This document shows positions 26,000 to 32,839 of a stretch of DNA of 64,000 nucleotides, piece by piece. The notes below the pieces were generated by a model, which was not told where the DNA came from, made no database searches, and saw nothing but the letters and a program-made list of their open reading frames with translations. The DNA is taken from contig CAZHLW010000001.1 in the NCBI GenBank assembly GCA_964533375.1, forward strand, positions 620,001-684,000, in the 5' to 3' direction. The translations under genes and the position numbers were made by a program. Positions within the stretch are counted from its first letter, which is position 1. The number at the start of each line of letters is the position of its first letter. This DNA comes from CALREJ01 sp964533375 (GTDB lineage Bacteria > Patescibacteriota > Gracilibacteria > Peribacterales > Peribacteraceae).

Positions 26000-26827
26000 T
26001 CAGTGTTGATTGTTTTTAATGTTCATCAGCGCTTCTTGTACCACCTCCTGTACCGGCCGCAGCTCAATTCCTTCGCTTGCCAGCTTCTCAGTACTGAGCA
26101 GACAGTTACTGCGTCCCGCCTTCACCACATCACCCAGGTGATCGAGTGTCAGTTTCTCAAATTCGTGTGATGGATCGACGATTTCCTTATACATCGTCAT
26201 GATCTCAAACGGAGAAATCAGACCCGGATTCACAATATTGTAGAGTCCGGTTTTTTTGCGTTCGATCAGGATGCGGACTGTTTCCAGGAAATCCGGAATG
26301 TACGTGAGGGAATTTTGGACATCCAGAATTTTTGTGTACTTGCGGATTTTCGTGATCAGGCTGCGCGGATTGTCCGATCCATCAAAAGGCATGCGAAGGC
26401 GCGGGACGAGGACCGGGAAGTCTTTGAGCATCTGGTCCGACCAGAGTTTGGTGCGGGAATAGAAGCTGCCACTGAAGTTTGGAGTGTCTTCTTCTGTAAA
26501 TCCCCTGCCACCGTTATCGCCTTCATAAATGCAACCGGAGCTGATGTGCACCCAGTAGATGCCGCGCTTCAGACATTCATCATTGAGGATGAGCGGACCC
26601 AGTACATTCGCACGAATGGTTTCTTCCTTATGATCCTCACACCAGTCGACATTCGGACGGCCGGTTTTGCCGGCACAGTTAATCACCACATTGGGTTTTT
26701 CGGCATCGAGTACCTCGGCAACCGCTTTCTGATCAGCAATATCGACCTGCGGTGTAAGCGCATCCGGATAGATTTTCAGGAACTCCTGCCCCATGTAGCC
26801 GTTGCCGCCGAAGATCAGAACTTTCAT
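26000..26827 (-). CDS. NAD(P)-dependent sugar reductase, similar to plant UDP-rhamnose synthase NRS/ER
   Basis: A 275-residue short-chain dehydrogenase with GGNGYMGQ (nucleotide-binding glycine motif) at the start. The central part, INCAGKTGRPNVDWCEDHKE, TEEDTPNFSGSFYSRTK (YxxxK catalytic pair) and VPRLRMPFDGSDNPRSLITK, reads like the bifunctional 3,5-epimerase/4-reductase of plants and giant viruses that converts UDP-4-keto-6-deoxyglucose to UDP-L-rhamnose, more than like bacterial RmlD. This is from memory of the family, not a search. It would provide rhamnose for surface glycans. No partner dehydratase gene is in the window. The ATG at 26827 is chosen; one 15 nt upstream is possible. Confidence 0.8.
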   Translation of the reverse strand: MKVLIFGGNGYMGQEFLKIYPDALTPQVDIADQKAVAEVLDAEKPNVVINCAGKTGRPNVDWCEDHKEETIRANVLGPLILNDECLKRGIYWVHISSGCIYEGDNGGRGFTEEDTPNFSGSFYSRTKLWSDQMLKDFPVLVPRLRMPFDGSDNPRSLITKIRKYTKILDVQNSLTYIPDFLETVRILIERKKTGLYNIVNPGLISPFEIMTMYKEIVDPSHEFEKLTLDHLGDVVKAGRSNCLLSTEKLASEGIELRPVQEVVQEALMNIKNNQH

Positions 26828-26883
26828 AGAGGAGCAAATCATAGCGTGTGATTCTTATTTCTGAACAGTATTTTGCGCAGAAA

Positions 26884-26911
26884 TTGTGAAAGACAGACAA
26901 TATGCTATAAT
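26884..26911 (+). promoter_or_regulatory. Promoter giving a leaderless transcript
   Basis: TTGTGA (26884-26889), 16-nt spacer, perfect TATAAT (26906-26911). The ATG at 26918 begins 6 nt after the -10, that is at the expected transcription start. Confidence 0.7.
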
Positions 26912-26917
26912 ATAACC

Positions 26918-27325
26918 ATGGAATTCACAGATGATCAGAATGAAAGAAATCCGTCATTGAATGAAAACAGTCCAGACGCAAGAGTGGAACACTGTATTAA
27001 TGAATGTGTGAGTGCGATACGAGGTATACCAATGAAAGAACCGAACGGTGCAAGAAACACAAATTTTGAATATGTAGTAAAACAAGTCCTGCTTCGCTAT
27101 GGATTCACCGATGCAGACAAAGAGAGGATCGGGCGTGCATTTTCCAGGAGAACATGGCGCTCTTGGGGAGGGCATATTGTCAGTCAGACAAAATTGACAA
27201 TTAGTAATGTCGTGCCATTTCCCGATAGAGATGAAGTAGTGCATACCGCGTTTGACAGACAATTGACATATGAAGAACTCATGACAATAGAGAGCGTATT
27301 CAGAGACATGGCGCTTGTTGACTGA
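26918..27325 (+). CDS. Small soluble protein of unknown function
   Basis: A 135-residue protein beginning MEFTDDQNERN. The ATG at 26918 is chosen because a consensus -10 lies just 6 nt upstream, so the more upstream in-frame start could not be transcribed. It is polar, with helix-rich stretches (ARVEHCINECVSAIRG, YVVKQVLLRYGFTDADKERI) and a Trp/Arg-rich centre (RTWRSWGGHIV). No family is recognised. Its codon use is more AT-rich than that of the neighbouring ftsK, which hints at recent acquisition. Confidence 0.65.
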   Translation: MEFTDDQNERNPSLNENSPDARVEHCINECVSAIRGIPMKEPNGARNTNFEYVVKQVLLRYGFTDADKERIGRAFSRRTWRSWGGHIVSQTKLTISNVVPFPDRDEVVHTAFDRQLTYEELMTIESVFRDMALVD

Positions 27326-27366
27326 GAGAGCGTAGAAATGCCATTCAAAAAGATGGTGTAATGCGC

Positions 27367-27372
27367 TATAGT
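27367..27372 (+). promoter_or_regulatory. Candidate -10 box of a leaderless ftsK transcript
   Basis: TATAGT lies 7 nt before the GTG start of ftsK. The -35 region (TTCAAA at 27344-27349) is weak. Confidence 0.5.
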
Positions 27373-27379
27373 TCCTGCC

Positions 27380-29638
27380 GTGCCACGCAAGAAACGCAGA
27401 AAATCGACCCGCAAGAAGCGTGAGTCGGTATCGGCTGAACCTTTGATCGAACTGGATCCGCAGACCAAGCGGACCATCAGCGGCATTGTGCAGATTTGCG
27501 GAGCAGTGCTTCTTTTTTTGGCCATCAGTAACAATGCAGGAACGCTGGGCGACACGGTTGATAAAATCCTGACCTTCTTTTTTGGCTCCTGGGGATTTTT
27601 GTTCCCCTACTTCCTTCTTGCATCCGGCATGCTCCACCTTTTTGGAGCGGGAAAGCTGGAACTGAAGCGCTCAGTGGGACTGGTGGTGTGTCTCCTCTCT
27701 TTCCTGGGACTGATGCACATGGGTGCTCCCTTAAATGAAATCGGTCCGAACAGAGACGAGCTTGCCGGCGCAGTTGGTTTTATGGTCAGTCTGCCGTTCC
27801 TTCTCTTTATGAGCAGCGCGGTTGGCTACACAGTTCTGTCGACCACGATGTTGATCGGACTGTTCCTGGCATTTGAGCCGGACATTGCCGCAATCATCGA
27901 AATGATGAAACCGAAGCCGCAATTGCCGCTTCGCACAACGCGCCGTGCAGCACAACAGATCGCGGAGGAAGATGACGAGGAGGAGGAAGACGAAGAAGAG
28001 GAGATTGCCGATTTGATTGAAGAACCAGATGCCGATGCGGAACTGAATATTGTCCGTCCGAGTTTTGCGCAGACTCTTGCCAAGAATAAGGCGGAGAAAC
28101 TGCTGAAAGAGAAACTGAAGCGCAAGGGTGATTTCCTGGAAATGAAAGATACGCGCTTCGAGGAATGGACATTCCCCGGCATGGATCTGCTGGATGATCA
28201 GCAGAGCGTCGTGACCGTGAACGATGCGGAGCTGAAGAAAAGCGCAAAGAGAATCGAAGAGAAACTCGGCGAATTCGGTATTGAAGTGAAAGTGCGCGAT
28301 GCGCGCCCGGGTCCGACGGTTACACAGTTCACGCTGCAGCCGGCAGAAGGTGTGAAGCTTAGTTCGATTGCAAACCTGAAAGACGACCTTGCTCTCGCAC
28401 TTGCAGCACAGAGCCTGCGCATTGAAGCACCGATTCCGGGGAAGTCTCTCGTCGGTATCGAAATGCCGAACCTCGATCGCACCATGGTGCACCTGCGTGA
28501 AATTCTGGAAAGTCCGGTGTTCCACGAGAGTGCTTCTTCCCTCACCTTCCCTCTCGGCCGTGATGTGTCCGGAGAAGCAGTGGTTGCGAGTCTGGAAGAT
28601 ATGCCGCACCTGCTGATTGCCGGTGCAACGGGTGCAGGTAAGTCTGTGGCGATGAACGTGTTTTTAACAGCGCTCCTGTACCAGAATGCGCCGCATGAAC
28701 TGAAATTCATCCTCATCGACCCGAAGCGCGTGGAACTGATGCCCTATAACGGCATTCCGCATTTGCTGACCCCCGTGATTACCGAATCTGACAAGGCGCT
28801 TCAGGCTCTGCGCTGGGCTGTTGCAGAAATGGGTCGCCGCCTGCACCGCTTCTCCGAGCAGGGCGCTCGTAACATCAACGAATACAACGAAAAACAGACC
28901 GACGAGGCAAACCTGCTGCCGCGCGTGGTGATTGTGATTGATGAACTTGCCGACCTTATGATGCGGCAATTCCGGCGTGATACGGAAACAATGATCGTGC
29001 GCATTGCGCAGATGGCGCGTGCCGTCGGTATGCACCTTATCATCGCGACCCAGCGTCCGAGCGTGGATGTCATTACCGGTCTCATTAAAGCGAACATCCC
29101 GACTCGTATGGCCTTCAGAGTGGTCAGCTCTGTGGACAGCCGCACCATCCTTGATGGTATTGGTGCGGAAGATCTGCTGGGCAAAGGAGATATGCTGTAT
29201 ATGACGGCGACAACTGCCAAGCCGGTCCGCATTCAGGGTATCTACATTTCCACCAAGGAAATCGAGCGCGTCATCAATGCTGTGAAGATTGCGGGAGGTG
29301 GAAAAATTACCGAACAGATTGGCCTGGCAGACGATGAAGATGGTGACGGTGTAATGGACGATGCAACCGGCATGGGCAGGCCGTCCGGCATGATTGATCT
29401 GGATGCCGATGATAATGGCGGTGACGACATGTTCTTCGAAGCTGTCCGCGTTGTGCAGCAGCATGGCAAGGCATCGGCCAGTCTTCTCCAGCGTCAGCTC
29501 AAGGTTGGGTATGCCCGTGCAGCACGTCTTCTCGATATCATGGAAGAGAAGGGCATTGTCGGCCCTGCAGACGGCGCAAAGCCGCGCAAAGTGTTTATTG
29601 AACAGATGGCAGGAAGTCCATCACAGCTGCAGGATTAA
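27380..29638 (+). CDS. ftsK: DNA translocase FtsK/SpoIIIE
   Basis: A 752-residue protein with a GTG start. A basic N-terminus leads to about four transmembrane helices (residues 33-175), an acidic linker (EEDDEEEEDEEEE, about 195-207), the alpha/beta motor domains with Walker A GATGAGKS (about residue 416) and Walker B VVIVIDELADLM, and the C-terminal gamma winged helix (FFEAVRVVQQHGKASASLLQ ... ARLLDIMEEKGIVGP) that in other FtsK proteins reads KOPS sites. It pumps chromosome DNA at the division septum. The stop codon directly abuts the converging alkD stop, with no terminator between. Confidence 0.96.
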   Translation: MPRKKRRKSTRKKRESVSAEPLIELDPQTKRTISGIVQICGAVLLFLAISNNAGTLGDTVDKILTFFFGSWGFLFPYFLLASGMLHLFGAGKLELKRSVGLVVCLLSFLGLMHMGAPLNEIGPNRDELAGAVGFMVSLPFLLFMSSAVGYTVLSTTMLIGLFLAFEPDIAAIIEMMKPKPQLPLRTTRRAAQQIAEEDDEEEEDEEEEIADLIEEPDADAELNIVRPSFAQTLAKNKAEKLLKEKLKRKGDFLEMKDTRFEEWTFPGMDLLDDQQSVVTVNDAELKKSAKRIEEKLGEFGIEVKVRDARPGPTVTQFTLQPAEGVKLSSIANLKDDLALALAAQSLRIEAPIPGKSLVGIEMPNLDRTMVHLREILESPVFHESASSLTFPLGRDVSGEAVVASLEDMPHLLIAGATGAGKSVAMNVFLTALLYQNAPHELKFILIDPKRVELMPYNGIPHLLTPVITESDKALQALRWAVAEMGRRLHRFSEQGARNINEYNEKQTDEANLLPRVVIVIDELADLMMRQFRRDTETMIVRIAQMARAVGMHLIIATQRPSVDVITGLIKANIPTRMAFRVVSSVDSRTILDGIGAEDLLGKGDMLYMTATTAKPVRIQGIYISTKEIERVINAVKIAGGGKITEQIGLADDEDGDGVMDDATGMGRPSGMIDLDADDNGGDDMFFEAVRVVQQHGKASASLLQRQLKVGYARAARLLDIMEEKGIVGPADGAKPRKVFIEQMAGSPSQLQD

Positions 29639-30343
29639 TCAGTAATCCGTTCCTTTCATGAACGCCTTCTTTCGCGTGTCACTCAGCTTCTCAATTGCAT
29701 ACCGCAGCATGGTTCGCGGCATTACACGATGATGCTGTAAAAGAAATGTTTCGAGTTGTGTCTGATCTTTTTTGCCAGCCTCTCTGAGCATCCAGCCAAC
29801 CGCCTTGTGCATCAGATCGTGCGGGTGATGCAGCAATACTTCGGCGATGCGGAATGTGTGCGTCAGTTCGCCTTTGCGAATAAAGTGCAACGTCGAAACC
29901 ATCGCGATGCGCTGCTCCCACAGATTTTTCGATGCTGCAAGCTTATCGAGCAATGCCACCGTCTTTGTTTCATCGACCCATGCACCAATAATAAAATAGG
30001 CGGAACTATCGACCAGATCCCAGTTATTGATTCTATCCGTCCGCCGCAGGTACAGATCCACAATCTTCTTCCGGTCTTTGTTACGCTTATACTGATCAAC
30101 CAGAATGAAAAGTGCGCATAACCGGCATTCGTGAAGATTGCTTTCCAGCAATTGCTCAAGATCCTTGAGTGGAAGATCCCGATACTCTTTTACGACCGAA
30201 CGGATGTGCGGAACAGTGACGCCCATAAACACATCGCCTTCGCCATACTGGCCCTTTCCGGTCTTGAAGAAATGCGGAAAGAAAGCTGCTTTTTTGGCAT
30301 CAGCAAGCTTTTTGAGGGCGCGTTCGGCATCTGCAGCAGTCAT
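29639..30343 (-). CDS. DNA alkylation repair protein, AlkD-like
   Basis: A 234-residue HEAT-repeat DNA glycosylase that removes positively charged alkylated bases such as 3-methyladenine and 7-methylguanine. ATG 30343 gives MTAADAERALKKLADAKK. Family segments seen are VFMGVTVPHIRSVVKEYRDL, RINNWDLVDSSAYFI (the Trp and Asp that line the active site in AlkD) and HKAVGWMLREAGKKD (the second conserved Trp). Length matches the family. It is divergent from metA. Confidence 0.92.
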   Translation of the reverse strand: MTAADAERALKKLADAKKAAFFPHFFKTGKGQYGEGDVFMGVTVPHIRSVVKEYRDLPLKDLEQLLESNLHECRLCALFILVDQYKRNKDRKKIVDLYLRRTDRINNWDLVDSSAYFIIGAWVDETKTVALLDKLAASKNLWEQRIAMVSTLHFIRKGELTHTFRIAEVLLHHPHDLMHKAVGWMLREAGKKDQTQLETFLLQHHRVMPRTMLRYAIEKLSDTRKKAFMKGTDY

Positions 30344-30378
30344 ACAAAAAGCATATCTCAATGTCTAGAAAAATTACA

Positions 30379-30407
30379 TTGATCTCCCGCCCGCGCTTCA
30401 TTAGCAT
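30379..30407 (+). promoter_or_regulatory. Candidate metA promoter
   Basis: TTGATC (30379-30384) and TAGCAT (30402-30407) are separated by 17 nt. A start about 7 nt downstream would place the riboswitch at the 5' end of the transcript, which supports the call. Confidence 0.5.
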
Positions 30408-30424
30408 GCGTCGGCATTCGTTCA

Positions 30425-30535
30425 TTGCATCAGCGCTTATCCAGAGTGACGGGGAGAGACATGACTCCATGATCCGTCCAGCAACTCAGTACTTTCCACC
30501 CGTACTGTAAGTGCTCCCTTCATGCCCTTCGCGGG
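30425..30535 (+). promoter_or_regulatory. SAM riboswitch (SAM-I clan)
   Basis: Core elements of the S-box are visible in order: CTTATCCAGAGTGACGG (30435-30451), the P3 stem GGAG/CTCC around 30453-30467, ATGATCCGTCCAGCAAC (30468-30484) corresponding to the GAAaCCcgGCAACC part, a P4 hairpin AGTAC/GTACT (30488-30506) and AAGTGCTCCCTTC (30509-30521) corresponding to the AAGGTGCTAA-TTCC part. GCAT (30427-30430) can pair with ATGC (30522-30525) as P1. A terminator follows and the gene downstream is metA, exactly where SAM feedback is expected. SAM-I and SAM-IV share this core, so the subclass is open. Confidence 0.88.
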
Positions 30536-30573
30536 GACAGATAATTCCGTTATGCATCACGCAGACACATTCT

Positions 30574-30597
30574 CCGCCCGTTGGGTGGCGATTTTTT
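30574..30597 (+). terminator. Rho-independent terminator of the SAM riboswitch
   Basis: CCGCCC (30574-30579) pairs with GGGTGG (30583-30588) around GTT, followed by CGA and six T residues, ending 11 nt before the metA ATG. It would stop transcription when SAM is bound. Confidence 0.85.
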
Positions 30598-30608
30598 CCG
30601 TTTGTTTT

Positions 30609-31565
30609 ATGCCTATCATCACACCGTCGGATCTGCCGGTTAACACCCGCCTTGAAAAGGCCGGTATCAGCGTTATTTCTGAACAAGACGCGTTACATCA
30701 GGACATTCGTCCTTTGCAGCTTGCGATTTTAAATTTAATGCCCGACAAACCCGAAGCGGAATATCAACTTGCGCGATTGATCGGGGCGACGTCATTGCAG
30801 GTTCAGCTGACTTTTCTCCATACAGCAACACATGAAAGCAAATATACGACTCCTGAATATCTCGCACAGTTTTATGCATCCCTTGATAAGGTGTACGACC
30901 GCAAATTTGACGGATTTATCATGACAGGAGCGCCAGTTGAAGAAATGGAATTCTCCGATGTGAATTACTGGAAGGAACTGGAAAAAACGATGGATTGGGT
31001 GCGGGACAGTGTCTATGCGCGCCTCTATATTTGCTGGGGTGCACAGGCGGCATTGCATCATCAATACGGCATCAACAAACACCCTATCGGGAAAAAGGCA
31101 TCAGGTATTATCAAGCATCACGCAACGCTTCCCAATCATCCTCTTGCAAGAGGATTTGATGACAGATTTGATGTTCCTGTTTCCAGATACACGGAAATCC
31201 GGAAAAATGACGTCGCCCAAATCGATGAATTGAATATTGTGGCTGAATCGGTTGAAACCGGTTTGTATCTTGTGCAAAGCACGGATGGAAGGGACACCTA
31301 TTGCTTCAATCATCCGGAATACGACACTCTCACATTAAACGGAGAATATAGGAGAGATTTATTGCGCTATGAAGAGGCGGTACGTGAGGGTAAAAATCCG
31401 CGGCGCGTTGAGATGCCTTCTCATTATTATCCATGGTGCAACCCCGAAAATTTACCAACAAATACCTGGCGTTCACATGCGCAAACCCTTTACAGAAACT
31501 GGGTGGACAGTGTGTACGCGGGAACATCGTTCACACTTGAGGATATCAGCAAGAAGAATCCATAA
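30609..31565 (+). CDS. metA: Homoserine O-acyltransferase MetA, probably acetyl-specific
   Basis: A 318-residue enzyme that activates homoserine for methionine synthesis. ATG 30609 (MPIITPSDLPVNTRLEKAGI) lies just after the riboswitch terminator; the upstream frame is inside the riboswitch. The catalytic Cys is in YICWGAQAAL, and the catalytic His/Glu region includes YTEIRKND and FNHPEYD. Where E. coli MetA has Gly in TGAPLGLVEF, this protein has TGAPVEEMEF; a Glu at that position is linked in the family to acetyl-CoA rather than succinyl-CoA use. So the product is predicted as O-acetylhomoserine. No other methionine gene is nearby. Confidence 0.94.
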   Translation: MPIITPSDLPVNTRLEKAGISVISEQDALHQDIRPLQLAILNLMPDKPEAEYQLARLIGATSLQVQLTFLHTATHESKYTTPEYLAQFYASLDKVYDRKFDGFIMTGAPVEEMEFSDVNYWKELEKTMDWVRDSVYARLYICWGAQAALHHQYGINKHPIGKKASGIIKHHATLPNHPLARGFDDRFDVPVSRYTEIRKNDVAQIDELNIVAESVETGLYLVQSTDGRDTYCFNHPEYDTLTLNGEYRRDLLRYEEAVREGKNPRRVEMPSHYYPWCNPENLPTNTWRSHAQTLYRNWVDSVYAGTSFTLEDISKKNP

Positions 31566-31582
31566 TCCGCTATACTTCCTCT

Positions 31583-32179
31583 ATGCAGCTCCTCCTCGGA
31601 ACCGGAAACATTGGCAAAATCAAAGAAATGAGCGACGCTCTCGCAGATTTGAAGCTGTCGATTGTGACACCGGAGATGCTCGATATTTTTGAGAAGCCGC
31701 GGGAGACGGGATCAACATATGAAGAAAATGCCATTCAGAAAGCACGGTTCTATTTTGATCTGGGAAAGATCCCGACTCTCGCAGATGATTCCGGAATCGT
31801 TGTTGATGCGCTGCAGAATGAACTCGGGATTCACACACGCCGGTGGGGGATTGGTGCGGAGGCTACCGACCAGCAATGGATTGAGTTTTTCCTCGAGCGC
31901 ATGCGGAAAGAAGACAATCGCAAAGCACGGTTTTTGTGCACGCTTGCCTACATTGATGCAGCCGGCGAATTGCATACATTCGAAGGAAGTTGTGATGGTG
32001 TGATTACCAGCGAACTCGAAGCGGACTATTTACCGGGTCTGCCGATTTCTGCGTGCTTCAAACCAGATGGGTACAACAAAGTGTTTTCTGCATTGAGTGT
32101 TGACGAGAAAAATGCGATCAGTCACAGAGGTCGGGCTCTGCAGGAGTTTTCACAATTCCTTTCGGAGCATGTTTCGTAA
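31583..32179 (+). CDS. rdgB: XTP/dITP diphosphatase (RdgB/HAM1)
   Basis: A 198-residue pyrophosphatase that removes ITP/XTP and their deoxy forms from the nucleotide pool. The family motifs LLGTGNIGKIKEM (substrate-binding N-terminus, usually ATxNxxKxxE), TYEENAIQKARFYFD and LADDSGIVVDAL (Mg2+-binding acidic residues) are present, as is the C-terminal ISHRGRALQEF. TATACT lies 6 nt before the ATG, suggesting a leaderless transcript separate from metA. Its last 62 nt overlap the converging gene. Confidence 0.93.
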   Translation: MQLLLGTGNIGKIKEMSDALADLKLSIVTPEMLDIFEKPRETGSTYEENAIQKARFYFDLGKIPTLADDSGIVVDALQNELGIHTRRWGIGAEATDQQWIEFFLERMRKEDNRKARFLCTLAYIDAAGELHTFEGSCDGVITSELEADYLPGLPISACFKPDGYNKVFSALSVDEKNAISHRGRALQEFSQFLSEHVS

Positions 32180-32777
32180 GACCATGCAGGAAAAGAAGAG
32201 AATCGGAGTCGACTTGTACAAATTCGCCGTTGAATTTCATGGGTATTTCCTGGAGCTCAAAAAAATCCGCGGCCTTTCTTCTGTGAGGATAGGATCGCAC
32301 ATGACGTCCAATGCGGTGAATCGTATCCCATGCCGTATCTTCCAATTCTCTCAATTGTTCAGATAATTGCTGATACTGAATATGTCCTAACGTATTTTCT
32401 GTCAGAGGTTCTTCATTGGTTAAAAATAGATCCAGTTTTTCGTGCACACTAATCATCGCCTGACAGATCGTGACGAGTTTTGAGTTAAGAAGCGATGCTG
32501 CGGCATACTGACAGGATTTGTAAAAGAAAGAGAGCGTCAGTCCCATGCGACGTTCGCGTTCATTTTTCATAAGTTGCCACTTCGAAAGTGTGTCGAGCAG
32601 TTGATTCACCAGTTCAGCCGCTTCGTGAAAGTAAATGGTATTGGAACGATTCGAGTCATTGCTTGGATATTGTTGCTCTTCGGAAGGAAGCCAGGGGCGC
32701 ATGATGCCGGCGCGGGGATCGAGTCCTCGTGATCGCAGATCTTCTGATTCCAGAGGCGGGCGATGAATGATGCGCAT
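32118..32777 (-). CDS. Helical protein of unknown function
   Basis: A 219-residue soluble, mostly helical protein starting at ATG 32777 (MRIIHRPPLESEDLR); an in-frame start 36 nt upstream is possible. The centre resembles a four-helix bundle of the 23S rRNA intervening-sequence/four-helix type (AAELVNQLLDTLSKWQLMKN ... GLTLSFFYKSCQYAAASLLNSKL), but I cannot assign a family with confidence. It overlaps the 3' end of rdgB on the opposite strand by 62 nt, and lies 63 nt downstream of the helicase gene. Confidence 0.6.
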   Translation of the reverse strand: MRIIHRPPLESEDLRSRGLDPRAGIMRPWLPSEEQQYPSNDSNRSNTIYFHEAAELVNQLLDTLSKWQLMKNERERRMGLTLSFFYKSCQYAAASLLNSKLVTICQAMISVHEKLDLFLTNEEPLTENTLGHIQYQQLSEQLRELEDTAWDTIHRIGRHVRSYPHRRKAADFFELQEIPMKFNGEFVQVDSDSLLFLHGLTKHAPKGIVKTPAEPDLCD

Positions 32778-32839
32778 TGCCAAAGATCCTATTCCGTTGT
32801 TTCGTGCTGTCAAAGGATTCCATCAAATAGCCAATTTGC

